A program made the position numbers and the translations under genes. Of a stretch of 37,309 nt of DNA, positions 23,001 to 34,967 are shown piece after piece. A model generated the notes under the pieces. That model saw only the letters and a list, made by a program, of their open reading frames with translations. It had not been told where the DNA came from and searched no databases. The stretch is from assembly GCA_036897095.1 (NCBI GenBank), contig JAYMSP010001024.1, positions 1 through 37,309 on the forward strand, in the 5' to 3' direction. This DNA comes from Plantago elongata (taxonomy: Eukaryota; Streptophyta; Magnoliopsida; Lamiales; Plantaginaceae). Each line of letters opens with the position of its first letter. Positions within the stretch are counted from its first letter, which is position 1.

Positions 23001-24059
23001 TCCCTAAATTTTCAACATGAAATGTCTATTATACCCCTTTTAAAATTTAATGAATAATGATATATTTAGCAAGAATAAATTATAAAAGAAATTTGTATAG
23101 TTTAGCTGGTGCATCTATGTTTCACAAAGCCTTCCCTTGCCAATTAATCACAAGTTAAATTCTCACTAGTTGTTTATATTGTTTTCTATCATTTACTTGA
23201 CATTTTTCATTGATTCTTTAGAATTCAGCAACATTTTTTATTATTTCTCTTCTTTTTTAATGTTCTTTTAATTTACATTTCACAATCATATTTTATAAAC
23301 ACTTAACTTTATTTCATTTAACTCTCTTTGTTTCTTCATTTTTATATTTAATGATAAATTCATTTACTTAATATACTTAAAAAAAATCAATCTAAACAAA
23401 GCTATAATATATCTAATTTCTCCCGTTTATGAGCACATAATTTAAAAAATTATAGTCTAAACATTGTTTTTTACTATGTGAGTTTGAAAACGTAATTTTT
23501 ATTAGTTATTAATAATGAAATTTTTAATTAAATTTATAGTAAAAAAATTCACTACCCTTAATATATATTTTTGTATCCGCCTGTCCTGATAGTATACTGC
23601 TAAAACAATTTTACAAAATCACATTAGTCATTTGTTATTGCTAGTGGTTTACTTTGTAGCTAAATCGTAATTAGCTTTTTTCTGCCCTTTTAAATTTTGA
23701 CCAACACTTGTTTATTTTAGATTATAAATTTTTAATAATGATTAATTTTTATAACATATGTAAGTGTTTATGACTTTGCGGTTGTGTTGATGATTTTGGT
23801 CTTCCATGTAATATGGTGGATCGAGTCATTTAAGAGTGAGACTAGCTATCATGGATCAAAGTTGCACGGTGAGAGGAGGAAGATAAATCAAGTTTTGTTT
23901 TGAAATTATGCAAACATCTTACTCCGAGTTCTATCTATGACATCTATGGGAAATCCGATCAAGGAAATGATTTTACTCCAATGTTGACGGAGTTGAGCTC
24001 AAGCCTTGGATCATTGAGCTTTTGAAATTTTGTCCTCTGGACTAAATATATTCGAATTT
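20011..24059. other. Intergenic, no gene recognised
   Basis: About 4 kb of AT-rich DNA with no recognisable coding region. A small imperfect duplication lies at ~20598-20650 (ccaagggtgttatcatc / ccaaggggtgttatcgtc). An open frame at 21693-21959 has no family resemblance. Confidence 0.5.
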
Positions 24060-24360
24060 CACTATAAAACATTTGATCTAATACGACTTATTAAAAGAAT
24101 CGTATCATGTATAGAAGAGTAGTATTTAAAATTTATGACTCTTAATAAGTGACACAAATTTAAAAGTGGTCGCAATAGAGGTGTGTCGTATTTTTCTTTG
24201 AAGTATAAATTAAGAGTTGTAGTTTTAAAATTACAAAGTTAGGAGTCGTATTTGTTTTCCTTCTTTGAGTAATTTTAATGTCTTTTTTTGGTTCATTTTT
24301 ACGACTCTTATGAAAAGTCATAAAATTTAAAAATCGTATTAGATTAAAAGTCTTGTAGTG
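24060..24360. mobile_element. CACTA-type MITE, 301 bp
   Basis: The left end starts CACTATAAAACATTTGATCT. The reverse complement of the right end starts CACTACAAGACTTTTAATCT, and the pairing continues for about 29 bp with roughly five mismatches. Both ends begin with CACTA, the hallmark of the CACTA (En/Spm) superfamily, and the element is flanked by TTT on both sides (24057-24059 and 24361-24363), the 3-bp duplication size of that group. There is no coding capacity. The interior has several copies of gactctta / cgtatt-like subrepeats. The TTT duplication is low in information. Confidence 0.75.
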
Positions 24361-26138
24361 TTTTCTAGCTGCATCACGTATGTATGGACAACTTCATATG
24401 TTTATATAGACATCATTTATACTTAGAACTACAATTCAATGTTTACACCTACCGTTCACTATCTAACCTCAATTAAATACCACCACATTCTATCAATCCA
24501 TCATGAATTAATATACACATTATTACCTAAATCATTAATCTTCTAATCAAAGTTTAGACCCTTAAACTAATTGTACTCACACGCCAATTATATTTTTCAT
24601 GAATACACATGTAGTCAAAATGTTTTCTAGCATGCAATCCTAGAAATATACAAATATGTGTGTGTAGGGCTAATATACATCTGGAAATAACAACAATCAT
24701 ACCAATACAAATGTCTAGATTTCGACTCTCGACCGATTAGTATTTCGGAGTTGTAGAAGTTCATTACCAACCGATCGATAAACCATACTCCCATTAGCTT
24801 TGTCTGGTCACATGTGTCGCTGGCTTCATTTTGTTAAAGTTGTTTCGTGGGGTTATGGTTATGCCCCTCCTTGGGGAGCATTCCGAGTAATTTGGATAAT
24901 ATGAATCTGTTCCAACTGATCAATGTGCAACACGACAACTATGATATCTCACACTCGATTTTTATCATCTTACCAAACGATAAAAAGGTTCTAAATAGCT
25001 TTAGTAAATAATATTAATTCTAATTATTATTATTATATTTTCTAGCAATTTCAGTTCAATAAATCCACAAATGAGATAATTAATTAATGATAGTTTTAGT
25101 CCGATCCAGCCGTTCCAGAACAGAATGGACAGAACAGAGTACAGAGTTCACTTTTGTAAAGGTTGATAAAATTACTACTCCCCCGTAATGACACGAATAA
25201 GTGTAGTTCTTTATGTCTGTTCTTTGGTTCAATACCAACGGTACGACAGCTTAAAAGCTTTTAAACTCCACAACAGCTATATTTGTCAAATCTTTTTGCT
25301 GTAGATCCGCAAACACCTTTCAGGCGCATAGGCCCATTTGCCTGCCTTGATACTTCACCAAAACTGTTAACATGAGCCACAATCTTATATTGTACTCCAT
25401 ACGTTCTAGAGAAGAATACCCTTAAACTGGACATGTAAGTTTAGATGAAAATACCCACCGAAAGAGTAGATCATACCCAATAATTTTCAAGACATAGAAA
25501 TACATTTTAGTACTTGTTAAATTGTACTCCATTCATCTCATAACACACAACACTAAACTTTTCACCATAAATCTTCGAACAAATACGAAATACATTTCAA
25601 CAAATTATATTCCAAAAGTTCCCAGAGTCTACTAGTACTAGATGTTCAAATATTTTTTCACTATATAATATGTATACGAGTAATTCATGGTCAAATTGAA
25701 CTTAAAAAATAACTCTAATTTAAATGTACAATTTCTTATAAGGCAGAAAGGAATTATGTATTTTGAAATATTTTCATTTTAAGCAGGTATACAAGTATCA
25801 GACAGCACCCAATAAATTGCGAATACGTTTCAGAGCTCTAGTAATAGTTTCCCTTTTTTTCCTTTCTTTTCTATATCATCCCAACACAACACATACACGC
25901 AACAAAAAAAGAAAGATAAAAGAGAAAAATGGTCACTTTCAATTGGATGTTCCTGTATAATTGTTAGAACTTATCATCATTATCACGGTTGTTGGTAAGA
26001 CACTCCCATCCTCTCGATTTGGGTACTGAGACATCACTCACGCCAGACCAAGTTGATAAAATGACCGTACATCTTTTGCCGACATAGAACATGGAGAAAA
26101 GTTTAGGACTTCGATCGATCCGCCATCAATCACTGTCT
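24361..26138. other. Intergenic and NDT1-like 3' flank
   Basis: No gene recognised. The portion next to 26139 (approximately 25960-26138) should include the 3' UTR of the minus-strand carrier gene. Confidence 0.45.
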
Positions 26139-29100
26139 TCACAAAGGCTGAGGGTGTGGATCATTTGGAAAGAAATTTACAAGGGAACGGTGAATCATCT
26201 CGAAACTGGTAAATGTGATCACAGCAGCCGGTGTTGTCCTGAGAAGGTTGGTCGCACAACCTCTATAAAACCCAGTGATGCCTTCTTGCTGGAGTACTTT
26301 CCGTACACAATCAGCAACACCAGAATACCGCTTTTCAGAATGGTGCCCTTGTTCCTGAAGTCTTGATCGGACTACCTGCAATGAATTAGCAGAAACGAAA
26401 TCATATTAAAAACCAAGTAAAAACAATTTAACAAGTAGATTTCTTAATACGCTGCTACCTAGCAAAGTACAAGATTCAGTCATTCCCTACTCCTTGATGG
26501 TTGCGTTGCATGGGGTATACAGGCATGTTTTCCTTCACATTTAAACAATTCTTGGTATAATATAAACCAAATGATCAAGATGGATATCTTGGCATCATAC
26601 CTCATGAGGATACGTCAAGGTGGATGCAAATATCTTTGATACTGAGGAAGCAATAGCAACATCACTAGCACCTAGCTTATCCGTTGTAGTATTATCTATC
26701 ATTACAACAAATAATAAGATGTTAATGGCAGAAATGCTGGTATATGGAAAGATCAGCAGATATGGCTTATAGGGGCAAAAAGACCAGTAGCATACCTCGA
26801 TCAGCCAAGTACATCTTTATCTTCTCATATGTTGGAAACTGAATAGCAACATGACTTACACCGGCTAAAGCTGGCACAAGACCACTGCACAGCAGCAACA
26901 GAAATGAAGTCAGATCATTTGGGAAATACTAATCCAACAGAAAATATCATAGTGAAGTAGAGTAGGAGACATTGAACCTATATAAACCACGGATTCCTTC
27001 CTCATGTGCAATTCTTCGTAAGGCAGATAGTGTGCTCTTATAAGGCACAACACCTGTTCTCATTCCTTGTGTCTGCATAAGAAGTAAAGAAAATATCAGG
27101 CTGGAAACTATCATGGGCTATCTATATTTCAATATTAACATGAAAATTCCACTACGCCCATGGATTTCAGACAGACGTCAACCGTTACATGGCTAATGTA
27201 GACAGACTAATCTGCCCCAATAAGTACATACTGTTTCGCAAGTTAACAAGCAGTTATATTCAGAAAAAAAAAGATGACGCTAGTTAACTCATTAATATAA
27301 GAAGAGTAACTAATATACATGCTCTTAACCAGTAGTCCAGTACCAAAAAGGATCCCTGTCATGATAATTCATCAGGATACTGTAATATGTAACTTGTTAT
27401 TCATTACTATATAAACATGTAAAATCTTATAACAGATTGTTAGTAACATATCCGTCTCTCTTCCATAATTTTATATTCTTTGGGGAAGGGCCAACCAAGC
27501 TAACTACTTTCATATAGTTATAAAGTAAACCTACATGCAATATATTATAGTGTTATAATAAAACTTTCCTCATTTTTTGTGTCGAAAAGCAAAGCGAACA
27601 ACTTCTATGAGACGGAGAGAGCATATTATCTAATTGTTTCGTAAAGTGTAAGGCATGATAACAAGCCACACAAATTTCAGCCAATGGGTGGCATATGGCT
27701 TGAAATGCCCTGATACAGAAATTACATATAACATATCCCACATCTTTGAGTCTCCTGAAATCTTACTTAAACGAATTCCCTATCTTTTACACTTACATAG
27801 ATGTTTTTTCTCAAATTTTTATGGGTCTGCATGTCATGACACGATTGAGAAAACTTTTCTGCATGGGAATGCAAAATCAAATACAGAAAGAACTCCATGA
27901 ACCAAACATACCGTACATTTCAATTTATACATATGCAAAATCAATTTCTGTATTGGGTAGATTTCGGTGAAATTAAAATTTCAACTGAATTCAACTATAG
28001 TAATCCAAAACACATGCAAAACAATAGTAAATCTTAACTGCAATGAATAATTAATTTATGTTAAACAAACAAATCATTTGATCTGCTACATATAAACTTC
28101 CAAATTCAACAGATTAGAGAAAGACAGAATACTAAACAGATGTTAAATCATACTTGAAGCCTAGTCTTGACAACCCAAAGAGGATTTGTTGCAATTGTTG
28201 TTGCAGCCCCAGCCCCAGCAGCAGCAGCCATGTTAGCACCAACAGAGAGATGATGATTCACATCTACAATTTCAAGAAATAAAGATGGTCAAACACACCA
28301 TAGAGCATGAAAATCTAGGCAAGCTTACATGGGCATACTAGGAAGTAAGAAAAAATTATTAGTTCATAATTTCTGAAAAATGAAGGTAGTAATCGTAATA
28401 GTAGGAAAAAGAAAAAGATAGTAATAGTAATAGCAACAAGAAGATATTGAGCTAACCATCAGCACCAAGAAGAGTTTTCAGTTGATCATATATTGTAAAA
28501 TACACCTGCAATAAATTCGCAACCAAATTATGTTCCTTTGATCATTCCACATTGCCAAAGAAAGAACTGCAGAACATCACAGTAGGGCATAATCTCATGG
28601 ACACCACAACAAAATTCTGAGGAAGAAAAATTACTTACTGCCCAATTTGGAAGCAGCGCAAGTACTGTAGGAGCAAGCCCACGGTACATACCACGTAACC
28701 CCTCCCTTTGAAAAATCTGTTCTAAACTTCCTAATATTACACCACCTGAAAATTATCAAAGGGAAATATCTGTTATAAATCTTTCAGGTGACAGATATAA
28801 CTGGAATACTAGCAAATCTATGTCCTCCAAAAGTCAAATCCAATGACCCAATGTTATACTCATCAACGAGAGACTTAAATCTAATAAATCCACAAACCGA
28901 TAAACCAAGCAACCATTGGGATAGTGTTCAAATCTAACCTTTAGTATTAGCAAGCAGCGGCAACCCATGGACCTGAAGCCTTGTCTTAATAACATCTAAA
29001 GGGCACACAAATGTAGCTGCAATAACTCCTGCAACACAAGTTAAACCTCATGTGTAAAGTCCAAACATAATCCACAATTCCAGAAATGCTTGTCAATCGA

Positions 29101-29741
29101 TAAATGACACCTGAATCTCAATGAACTTCACAAATACATTATATCGTGTTGTTACAAACCTAATTCACCCCTAAAGCATTATCAACTTCACAAGAACATC
29201 TCTATCAAGTGCTCCCAGCTTCCAATTCGTTGAAACAAATTTCAAATAGTACTTACTTAATAGCCATCTTCAACTTACTGATATTTTCTGTTTATCCCGA
29301 ATTCTAATTCCTTCACCTAAATTAGAAACTATCACTGACTTTAAAACCACATTACTACTACTATATTCCGTATTCATTCATTCATCTAATTATCCATATA
29401 TTATTAATGATACGTTTTACGTGCCCAGCTTCAACTGTATAATAGACTCCAATGAGCTTCACAATTACATTAACATCATGTTCTTAAACCAAATCCACAA
29501 CAACATGTTTATCAACTATTCCGCAGCTTCCAACTCAACGGAAACAAATTTGAAACAATACAATAACATTAAAAATGCTCATCCATATGCAAATAGAATT
29601 CTCCTTTCGATTAATCACGAATACAACAGCGCAAAATTCAAAACAAACAAAAAACAGAGATAGATACCGACCAGCAGCTGCACCAGCTCCGGCATTGCAG
29701 AGGACGCCCCTAGGGCTAGGGCCATGATAATCGGCAACCAT
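26139..29741 (-). CDS. NDT1: Mitochondrial-carrier-family NAD+ transporter (NDT1-like), 313 aa
   Basis: Nine exons: 29741-29672, 29028-28939, 28745-28639, 28505-28457, 28263-28154, 27072-26978, 26884-26796, 26695-26601, 26375-26139. All phases close (942 nt). The start ATG lies in a strong context (gccgccATGG); an upstream in-frame TTG at 29795 is not a start. Three carrier repeats carry the Px[DE]xx[KR]-type signatures: PLDVIKTR (33-40), PLWVVKTR (133-140) and PHEVVRSR (233-240), exactly 100 residues apart. The Trp in the second signature, and the blocks [23 protein letters not shown] and [13 protein letters not shown], typify the NAD/folate/pyrimidine-nucleotide subgroup and match Arabidopsis NDT1 as I remember it. 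The family has six membrane helices and exchanges NAD+ for ADP/AMP. The Arabidopsis protein was first placed in plastids and later in mitochondria. A folate-type carrier is the chief alternative. The donor of exon 1 (G|GTCGGT) is slightly weak. Confidence 0.95.
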
Positions 29742-30298
29742 GGCGGCAAGTTTTAGGTTCCACAGAAACAGCAAATCTCGAAACAGCACAATCAATCAAA
29801 TCGCCGGTGGCAGTGGAGTCCTCTCTGGAGAGGCCGATCGCTGCCGATAACCACAGTCGCATGGCCAATCCCGAAAAGGTCGGTGGTCAATTCGAACGAA
29901 TCTCCCCTTATCCCGAGAAATTGGAATCTCAGAGCAGCTTGTTCATCCAACGGAAGGTGTTAGGGTTTAGCTGCTCCCAATCGTTAATGGATTGGTGCTG
30001 CTGCGAGATTCAATCTGCGTTGTGGCGATAGGATCGAGAGTTTGATATGGCGTGAGAGATAAGAAGAAGAATAAATTGATTGATGATAGAAAATCAAACT
30101 GCTCTGAAACTGATAGCTAGTCTACTCTTGGAACGAATCAGACATCAGGAAAATATTCTTATTTATTGTATTTTGTTTTTATAAAGTTTAAATAATTATA
30201 TTGTAATCATGGTTTGAACAAGTGGTTCGCGTTGCTTAACCCGTCGATTCGCCACAAACTTAAACTTATTGCTATATGGGACCTTATATTGTTATAAT

Positions 30299-30423
30299 TT
30301 AATAATGAAGTAATTTAATTTTATACGATTTAAAAAATATATATGTAGTATTATTTTTCGTCCTGTTAATAATGAAATAATTTAATTTTATACAATTTTA
30401 AGAAAAATATATAGTATATTGTT
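30299..30423. repeat. Imperfect ~60-bp direct duplication
   Basis: taataatgaagtaatttaat near 30300 recurs as taataatgaaataatttaat near 30367. Each copy is followed by ttatac and an A-rich stretch with tatatgtagt or tatatagtat. Confidence 0.65.
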
Positions 30424-30849
30424 AAAAATGAGTTTGAGATAGAAAAGTACCTATATATTAATAATGTGTGGTACAAATAATTTGTATTGTGGGAGTTGAT
30501 TTTATAAATGAAAAATTATTTTTTATAAATAAAAAATTATTTTACTTTAATAGAATGTTTAAAATGAAAAACTATTTCACTTTTAGTAGATGGGGGAAAT
30601 ATTATTGTTGGTAGAGTAGTACTCATTATAAAACTATAGTAGCCCGAATTGAAATTTTGGAAGGAAATTTTATATTCAAATCACCTCTAAACCTATGCAA
30701 TTAGATTTTTAGTACGGTAAAAATTAAATTGTTTCCTGACTGATAGTGTCAGCAAAGAGAGATGATGAAAAACCGTATGTTGACGTTTTAGTTGTACAGA
30801 ACAACTTTCAGATGCAAAATGAAATCCTAATTGATTAAGGATTGATTGA

Positions 30850-30998
30850 GGGGTCGTTTAACAAGGCATTTAAATACCTCAATTTAATTTGATAAATAGT
30901 GATTTGGCTTAAAATACACTTTAAATATTCTCATTTTAATTTCATTCCAAACATAATTTCACTAAAATTCACATTCAAATGCTATAACAATAAGCCCC
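30850..30998. mobile_element. Candidate Tourist-like MITE, ~149 bp
   Basis: The left end GGGGTCGTTTAACAAGGCAT and the reverse complement of the right end GGGGCTTATTGTTATAGCAT form imperfect terminal inverted repeats of the GGGG(C/T).. kind common in Harbinger-derived Tourist MITEs. The interior is non-coding and AT-rich. No clean TWA target duplication was seen (flanks tga / tac). Confidence 0.35.
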
Positions 30999-31567
30999 TA
31001 CAACTTTAAATCCTAATTGTGATTACAACTTTAAGAAAAGGAAATTAAATTACAAATTCGGATCAGAGTTGGTCTTGGTACGGATTGGATTGAAAATTAC
31101 GATAAAGACCGACTAGAATTCAATACAATTTTGGGCCTCCAAAAATTAGTTCAATTAAATTTTCACCAGATCCTCACCCTAATTGACGAGAGAGTAAGTA
31201 TAATATAAAGTAAGACTTTTTTTAAATTAGGAAAACCTATTTTAATTTTAAAAATCAGTCAAAGGAACCGAACATTTTTTAGTGAATTGAACCAGATCGG
31301 TTGACTATATAAGAAACATAATCAGAAGAAAAAAAACTAAAAAAACAGAAAAACCACATACAAAAAAGTGTAACTGTGTGTTTCTCTCTCCTATATGTTG
31401 TTCCACCGCTTCTCCACTATCCAATCTGCTGGGTTTGCATGTTTCCACCACGCTCCAAATCGATTTCATCTCACTAATTTCTATGGAGATGAATAGGGTG
31501 CGAATCACCATATTTTTTTCTTTCGAGTTGGCATAAATCAATGGTTACTGCGTGCGTGTGAGTGTTT

Positions 31568-32230
31568 GTTAGAACAATTGGACCGGAATTTGTACTTAAA
31601 CGCTGGAACAATAGACAATGTTGAGTTAACACTGTCTTCAACACTAGAAGAATAAACTGCAGCGGATAATCAATCTTCTTCTATAAACCAAGTCAATATA
31701 TATAGAATATATACTAGCGATGCCGTAGGTAAAATTTCTACAAACAGTAAAGTAGAATTATAAAAACGATGTTTTAAATCAATCACAGGCGATTGATTTA
31801 AAACACCAAAACTAGTCCTAGAATAAGTGTAGTGAAAGCCTTATTCTAGTTGAGAATTCTTCTTGATTGAATCTCAAAGACCAGCAGAAAACAAGAACCT
31901 ATCAATGAATAAATATCTCTAGAGATGATCAATGAAAGGTGTAAGTTGTTGCGGTCGACATCCTTCTCTATATATACTTGTTCGGCAGTCTCTAAGTAGA
32001 AGAGAGAAAAGATTTCTCAAAAGCAACTTCCTCATTCTTGTTTTCTCCAATATTTATTTAACAAGAAATAGTGTTTTCCTCCATGAGTAGAGACAATAGC
32101 AGGACCCCACACATCAACATGAACATATTCAAGTACATCAGAGCACTTAGTCATATTAGGATAAGAGGAACTAGAAAATTTATCTTACTTTGTTTTCCCA
32201 AGACACAAGATTCACAAAACGACACAGAAG
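31568..32230 (-). mobile_element. Ty1/Copia remnant: integrase fragment and probable LTR
   Basis: On the minus strand 32219 to ~32065 reads FCESCVLGKQSKINF, then, after a one-base shift, YVHVDVWGPAIVSTHGGKHY. These are the zinc-binding end and start of the core of a Copia integrase (compare family pattern C..C..GK ... D.WGP....HGG..Y). Sequence at lower coordinates, from TGTTAGAACAATTGG (31568) to about 32040, has a minus-strand TATATATAG box near 31968 and looks like an LTR. Reverse transcriptase and RNase H are missing, so the element is a deleted remnant. The LTR end is uncertain and no second LTR was found. Confidence 0.6.
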
Positions 32231-32819
32231 TCACAGAATCACAAAATTCGGAACCGGAATCTATCTATATGTTTAAACAGGAAACTGGTTCGGAAGTTCG
32301 GTCCACAATCGAACCGGAATATTCGTTCCGGTTCACTTTCCAGTCCGAACCGAGAATTGAACAGCACTACCAACCATGCAGGGGAACATGCAAAAGAAAA
32401 GGCGCCATATTAAATCCATTATAATTAAATATGCTTGGTTCACATAAACTTTCCACACTGAATCACGAATTGTACAAGAATCGTATCCCTGCTAGGGTCC
32501 TTGTAAATCACAAAGGTTTTCCACAACAATACGTATAACCGAGAGTATCCAAACGGAATACTTATTATCTCATTTAAAAAAAGAGCGAATAAAATATATA
32601 GATAGTGAATAAATAAAATAGTAAGTAAATTTATTATTTAAGGAATAGTAATTAGGTGAAATTGAAATATTCGAAATTCAAATGCGAGGTGTTGAATTTG
32701 AAATAGAGGAGGGCCAAGGGTAGTATATATTTGCACCTTCTCCACACGCAACAATATGCACCTCAAATTGTCTATCAACTGGAGAAGATGGGCATCCACA
32801 TAAAATAACTCCATTCTTT
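32231..32819. other. Intergenic, upstream of the SABATH gene
   Basis: No gene. 32249-32350 contains several copies of gaaccggaat/ttccggttc-like words, a simple degenerate repeat. The rest is AT-rich and should include the SABATH promoter. Confidence 0.4.
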
Positions 32820-32830
32820 TGTATATATAT
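32820..32830 (+). promoter_or_regulatory. Probable TATA box of the SABATH gene
   Basis: tgtatatatat lies directly before an in-frame ATG at 32829 and 62 nt before the ATG at 32892. Plant transcription usually starts ~30 nt after the TATA box, which would exclude the 32829 ATG from the mRNA and supports the start at 32892. Confidence 0.5.
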
Positions 32831-32891
32831 GGAGCTAGATAATTGGGGAGTCAGTCTCAAACCGAAAGTTGAAGAACAGCTAATTAAGAAA

Positions 32892-34967
32892 ATGGAGGGA
32901 CCTGCAGATAACATTGTGCAGATGAATCCTGGTGATGGCAAAACTAGCTATGCAAAGAATTCAGCCTATCAAGTACTTCTCATTCTTGCGATATACTTGA
33001 TATCTCGATCGACTTGCTTAAATAGCTAACTAGTTTATACTCTAGTCCCACATGCTATTTATGTTTAATTATTATTATCTCTGTGACTTGTCTTTTAATT
33101 GTGACTTGGATTATATTATATCATCAATTCTTGCAAACTGCTTCCATTTTTTCAAACGATAAAAAGATCATATGATCACAATTATTCAACTATCTAGCTA
33201 GTACATTAGAAATAAGTTTATTATAATAATATATTTTAAATCCACTCTAATTAATATCACTGTACGGTATAAGAATAATGTAAATTTGAAGTTTTAGACA
33301 CACACTGCATTGTAATCTACTTAAATGCATCTGAGTCATCTTTATCATTTTTTTTATATTTTGTAAGTTGGAGTTTGAGTTACCTTTAAAATTTAAAAAA
33401 TAAAATGATGTGAATTTAGAGTTTTAGACACACACTGCAATATTGTGAACTACTTAAATGTCTCGTGAGTTGATTAAAGGTATATGTATGTATATTACAG
33501 AGAAGTGGGATATCAAAATCATTGCCAATGCTAAATGATGCACTGGAGAATATGTTGGCTGATCCACGAATAGGGTATAGAAATTGCTATAAACTTGTGG
33601 ACTTTGGGTGTTCATCAGGACCCAACTCACTTTGGGCCATGACTCATGTTATCGACAAAATTAAGAAGTGCAGAGAAAAGATTAATGTGGATTTTACACT
33701 CGAATTTGAAGTATATTTAAATGACCTTCCAGATAATGACTTTAACAGTTTGTTCAAATTTATCCCCGGTTTGTTTGAGAAGGATGACGACGATGGAATA
33801 AAGAAGGGACGACGTGTCATGTATTATGGTTTACCGGGTTCCTTCTATAGAAGGTTGTTTGGGGAGAAGACGCTGCACTTTGCTTACTCTTCCTACTCTC
33901 TCCACTGGCTTTCTCAGGTCATTTTTATTTTGAGCAAATTAAGTCTCATGAGGATTGCTTTTACGGAGGGTTTAAAATCATACGTGACTAACTTATTACA
34001 TTTCGGTGTTAATGATTTTATGGAAGCTAGGTTCCAAAAGGATTAGACAATCACAACAAAGAAAATATTTATGTGGCAGAAGAAAGTTCTCTTGAGGCAC
34101 GTGAAGCATACTCAAAGCAGTTCGAAAGAGATTTCTCCACGTTTCTAAAGTTGCGAGGTGAAGAAATGGTACAAGGTGGACACATGGTTCTATTATTTTC
34201 TGGGACAAATCTAGAAAGTCCATATGATGATTGTGCAAATATCACATTGCTTGCAAAGTCACTTTTTGACATGGCTAAAGAGGTCAGTCCCTAATACTTT
34301 TTAAATGTGCGATCGAAAGGCCGGGTTTTACCGTTGTACTCCTCCTGATAAACCAAGATGATTTTACTCCCTCTTTAACCAACAAAGTCACCCTGGAATT
34401 ACAAAATACACCATCTGTTATATTCTGGTTACACAAAACGACAATTTTAGTCCATTACGTATCTGCTGGACTAGCTGAAAATTAATGCTAGGTTGTTCAT
34501 ATTGATCCATCCACTATTCATAGGTCATTGTGAGCTAAAATTCCAGTCTACCTTCAAATTATCACATAGAAATAATCTAAGGAACATTTAATTTGTCTCA
34601 GGGTCTTGTGAAGATGGAGGATTTATACTCTTTTAACATGCCTTTATACCGACCGTGCAAAGCAGAAGTGGATGCCATCATTGAGAACGAGGGTTCCTTT
34701 AATGTGGATACGATTCAGGATTTTCGTGATCCCTGGGTCCCCAAGGAGAGTTTTAACAATGATGATTCGGACAACGACAACAATAAGAGAGCTGCAAAAC
34801 TTGTGGCGCATGGTATTCGTTGTGTTATGGAGTCGATGTTGACTAAACATTTTGGGAGTTGTATTGTTGATGCCGTATTTGAAAGGTATGAAAAGAAAGT
34901 AGAGGAGCACATGCTCGTTAATGAATCAACACTGACCAGTATAGTGATTTCATTAACGAGAAAGTGA
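32892..34967 (+). CDS. SABATH-family S-adenosylmethionine methyltransferase, 371 aa
   Basis: Four exons: 32892-32972, 33501-33917, 34031-34282, 34602-34967. All junctions are GT-AG in phase 0, and the predicted 371 residues fit the family's usual 350-380. The N-terminal [14 protein letters not shown] (11-24) is the SABATH start motif. AdoMet-binding residues lie in [10 protein letters not shown] (61-70) and [10 protein letters not shown] (100-109). [17 protein letters not shown] (138 on) and [10 protein letters not shown] (157-166) follow, with Trp163 at the substrate-contacting position. [10 protein letters not shown] and [25 protein letters not shown] continue the fold. These cytosolic enzymes methylate carboxyl groups of salicylate, jasmonate, benzoate, loganate or farnesoate, or ring nitrogens of xanthines. 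The substrate cannot be read from these motifs. A start at 32829 would add 21 residues, but the TATA position argues against it. A run of Asp/Asn residues near the C-terminus (DDSDNDNN) looks like a loop insertion. Confidence 0.93.
33280..33468 (+). repeat. Imperfect direct repeat inside SABATH intron 1
   Basis: gttttagacacacactgca occurs at 33291-33309 and again at 33421-33439. Each copy is preceded by a (g)taaattt/tgaattt word and followed by ctacttaaatg, giving two ~55-bp copies about 130 bp apart. Confidence 0.75.

Larger units (their letters stand above)
29742..31567. other. NDT1-like leader/promoter side and intergenic DNA
   Basis: 29742 to ~30050 is GC-richer and is the probable 5' UTR and promoter of the carrier gene. 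Beyond that the DNA is AT-rich, with short repeats and one MITE candidate (separate entries) and no gene. Confidence 0.45.

Noticed and set aside
29742..29795. N-terminal extension of the NDT1-like carrier
   Set aside because: The frame is open upstream but begins with TTG, not ATG. The ATG at 29741 has a strong context and gives the usual family length.
32829..32891. Upstream in-frame ATG as SABATH start
   Set aside because: It touches the likely TATA box, so it would lie upstream of the transcription start. The family motif begins soon after the 32892 ATG.
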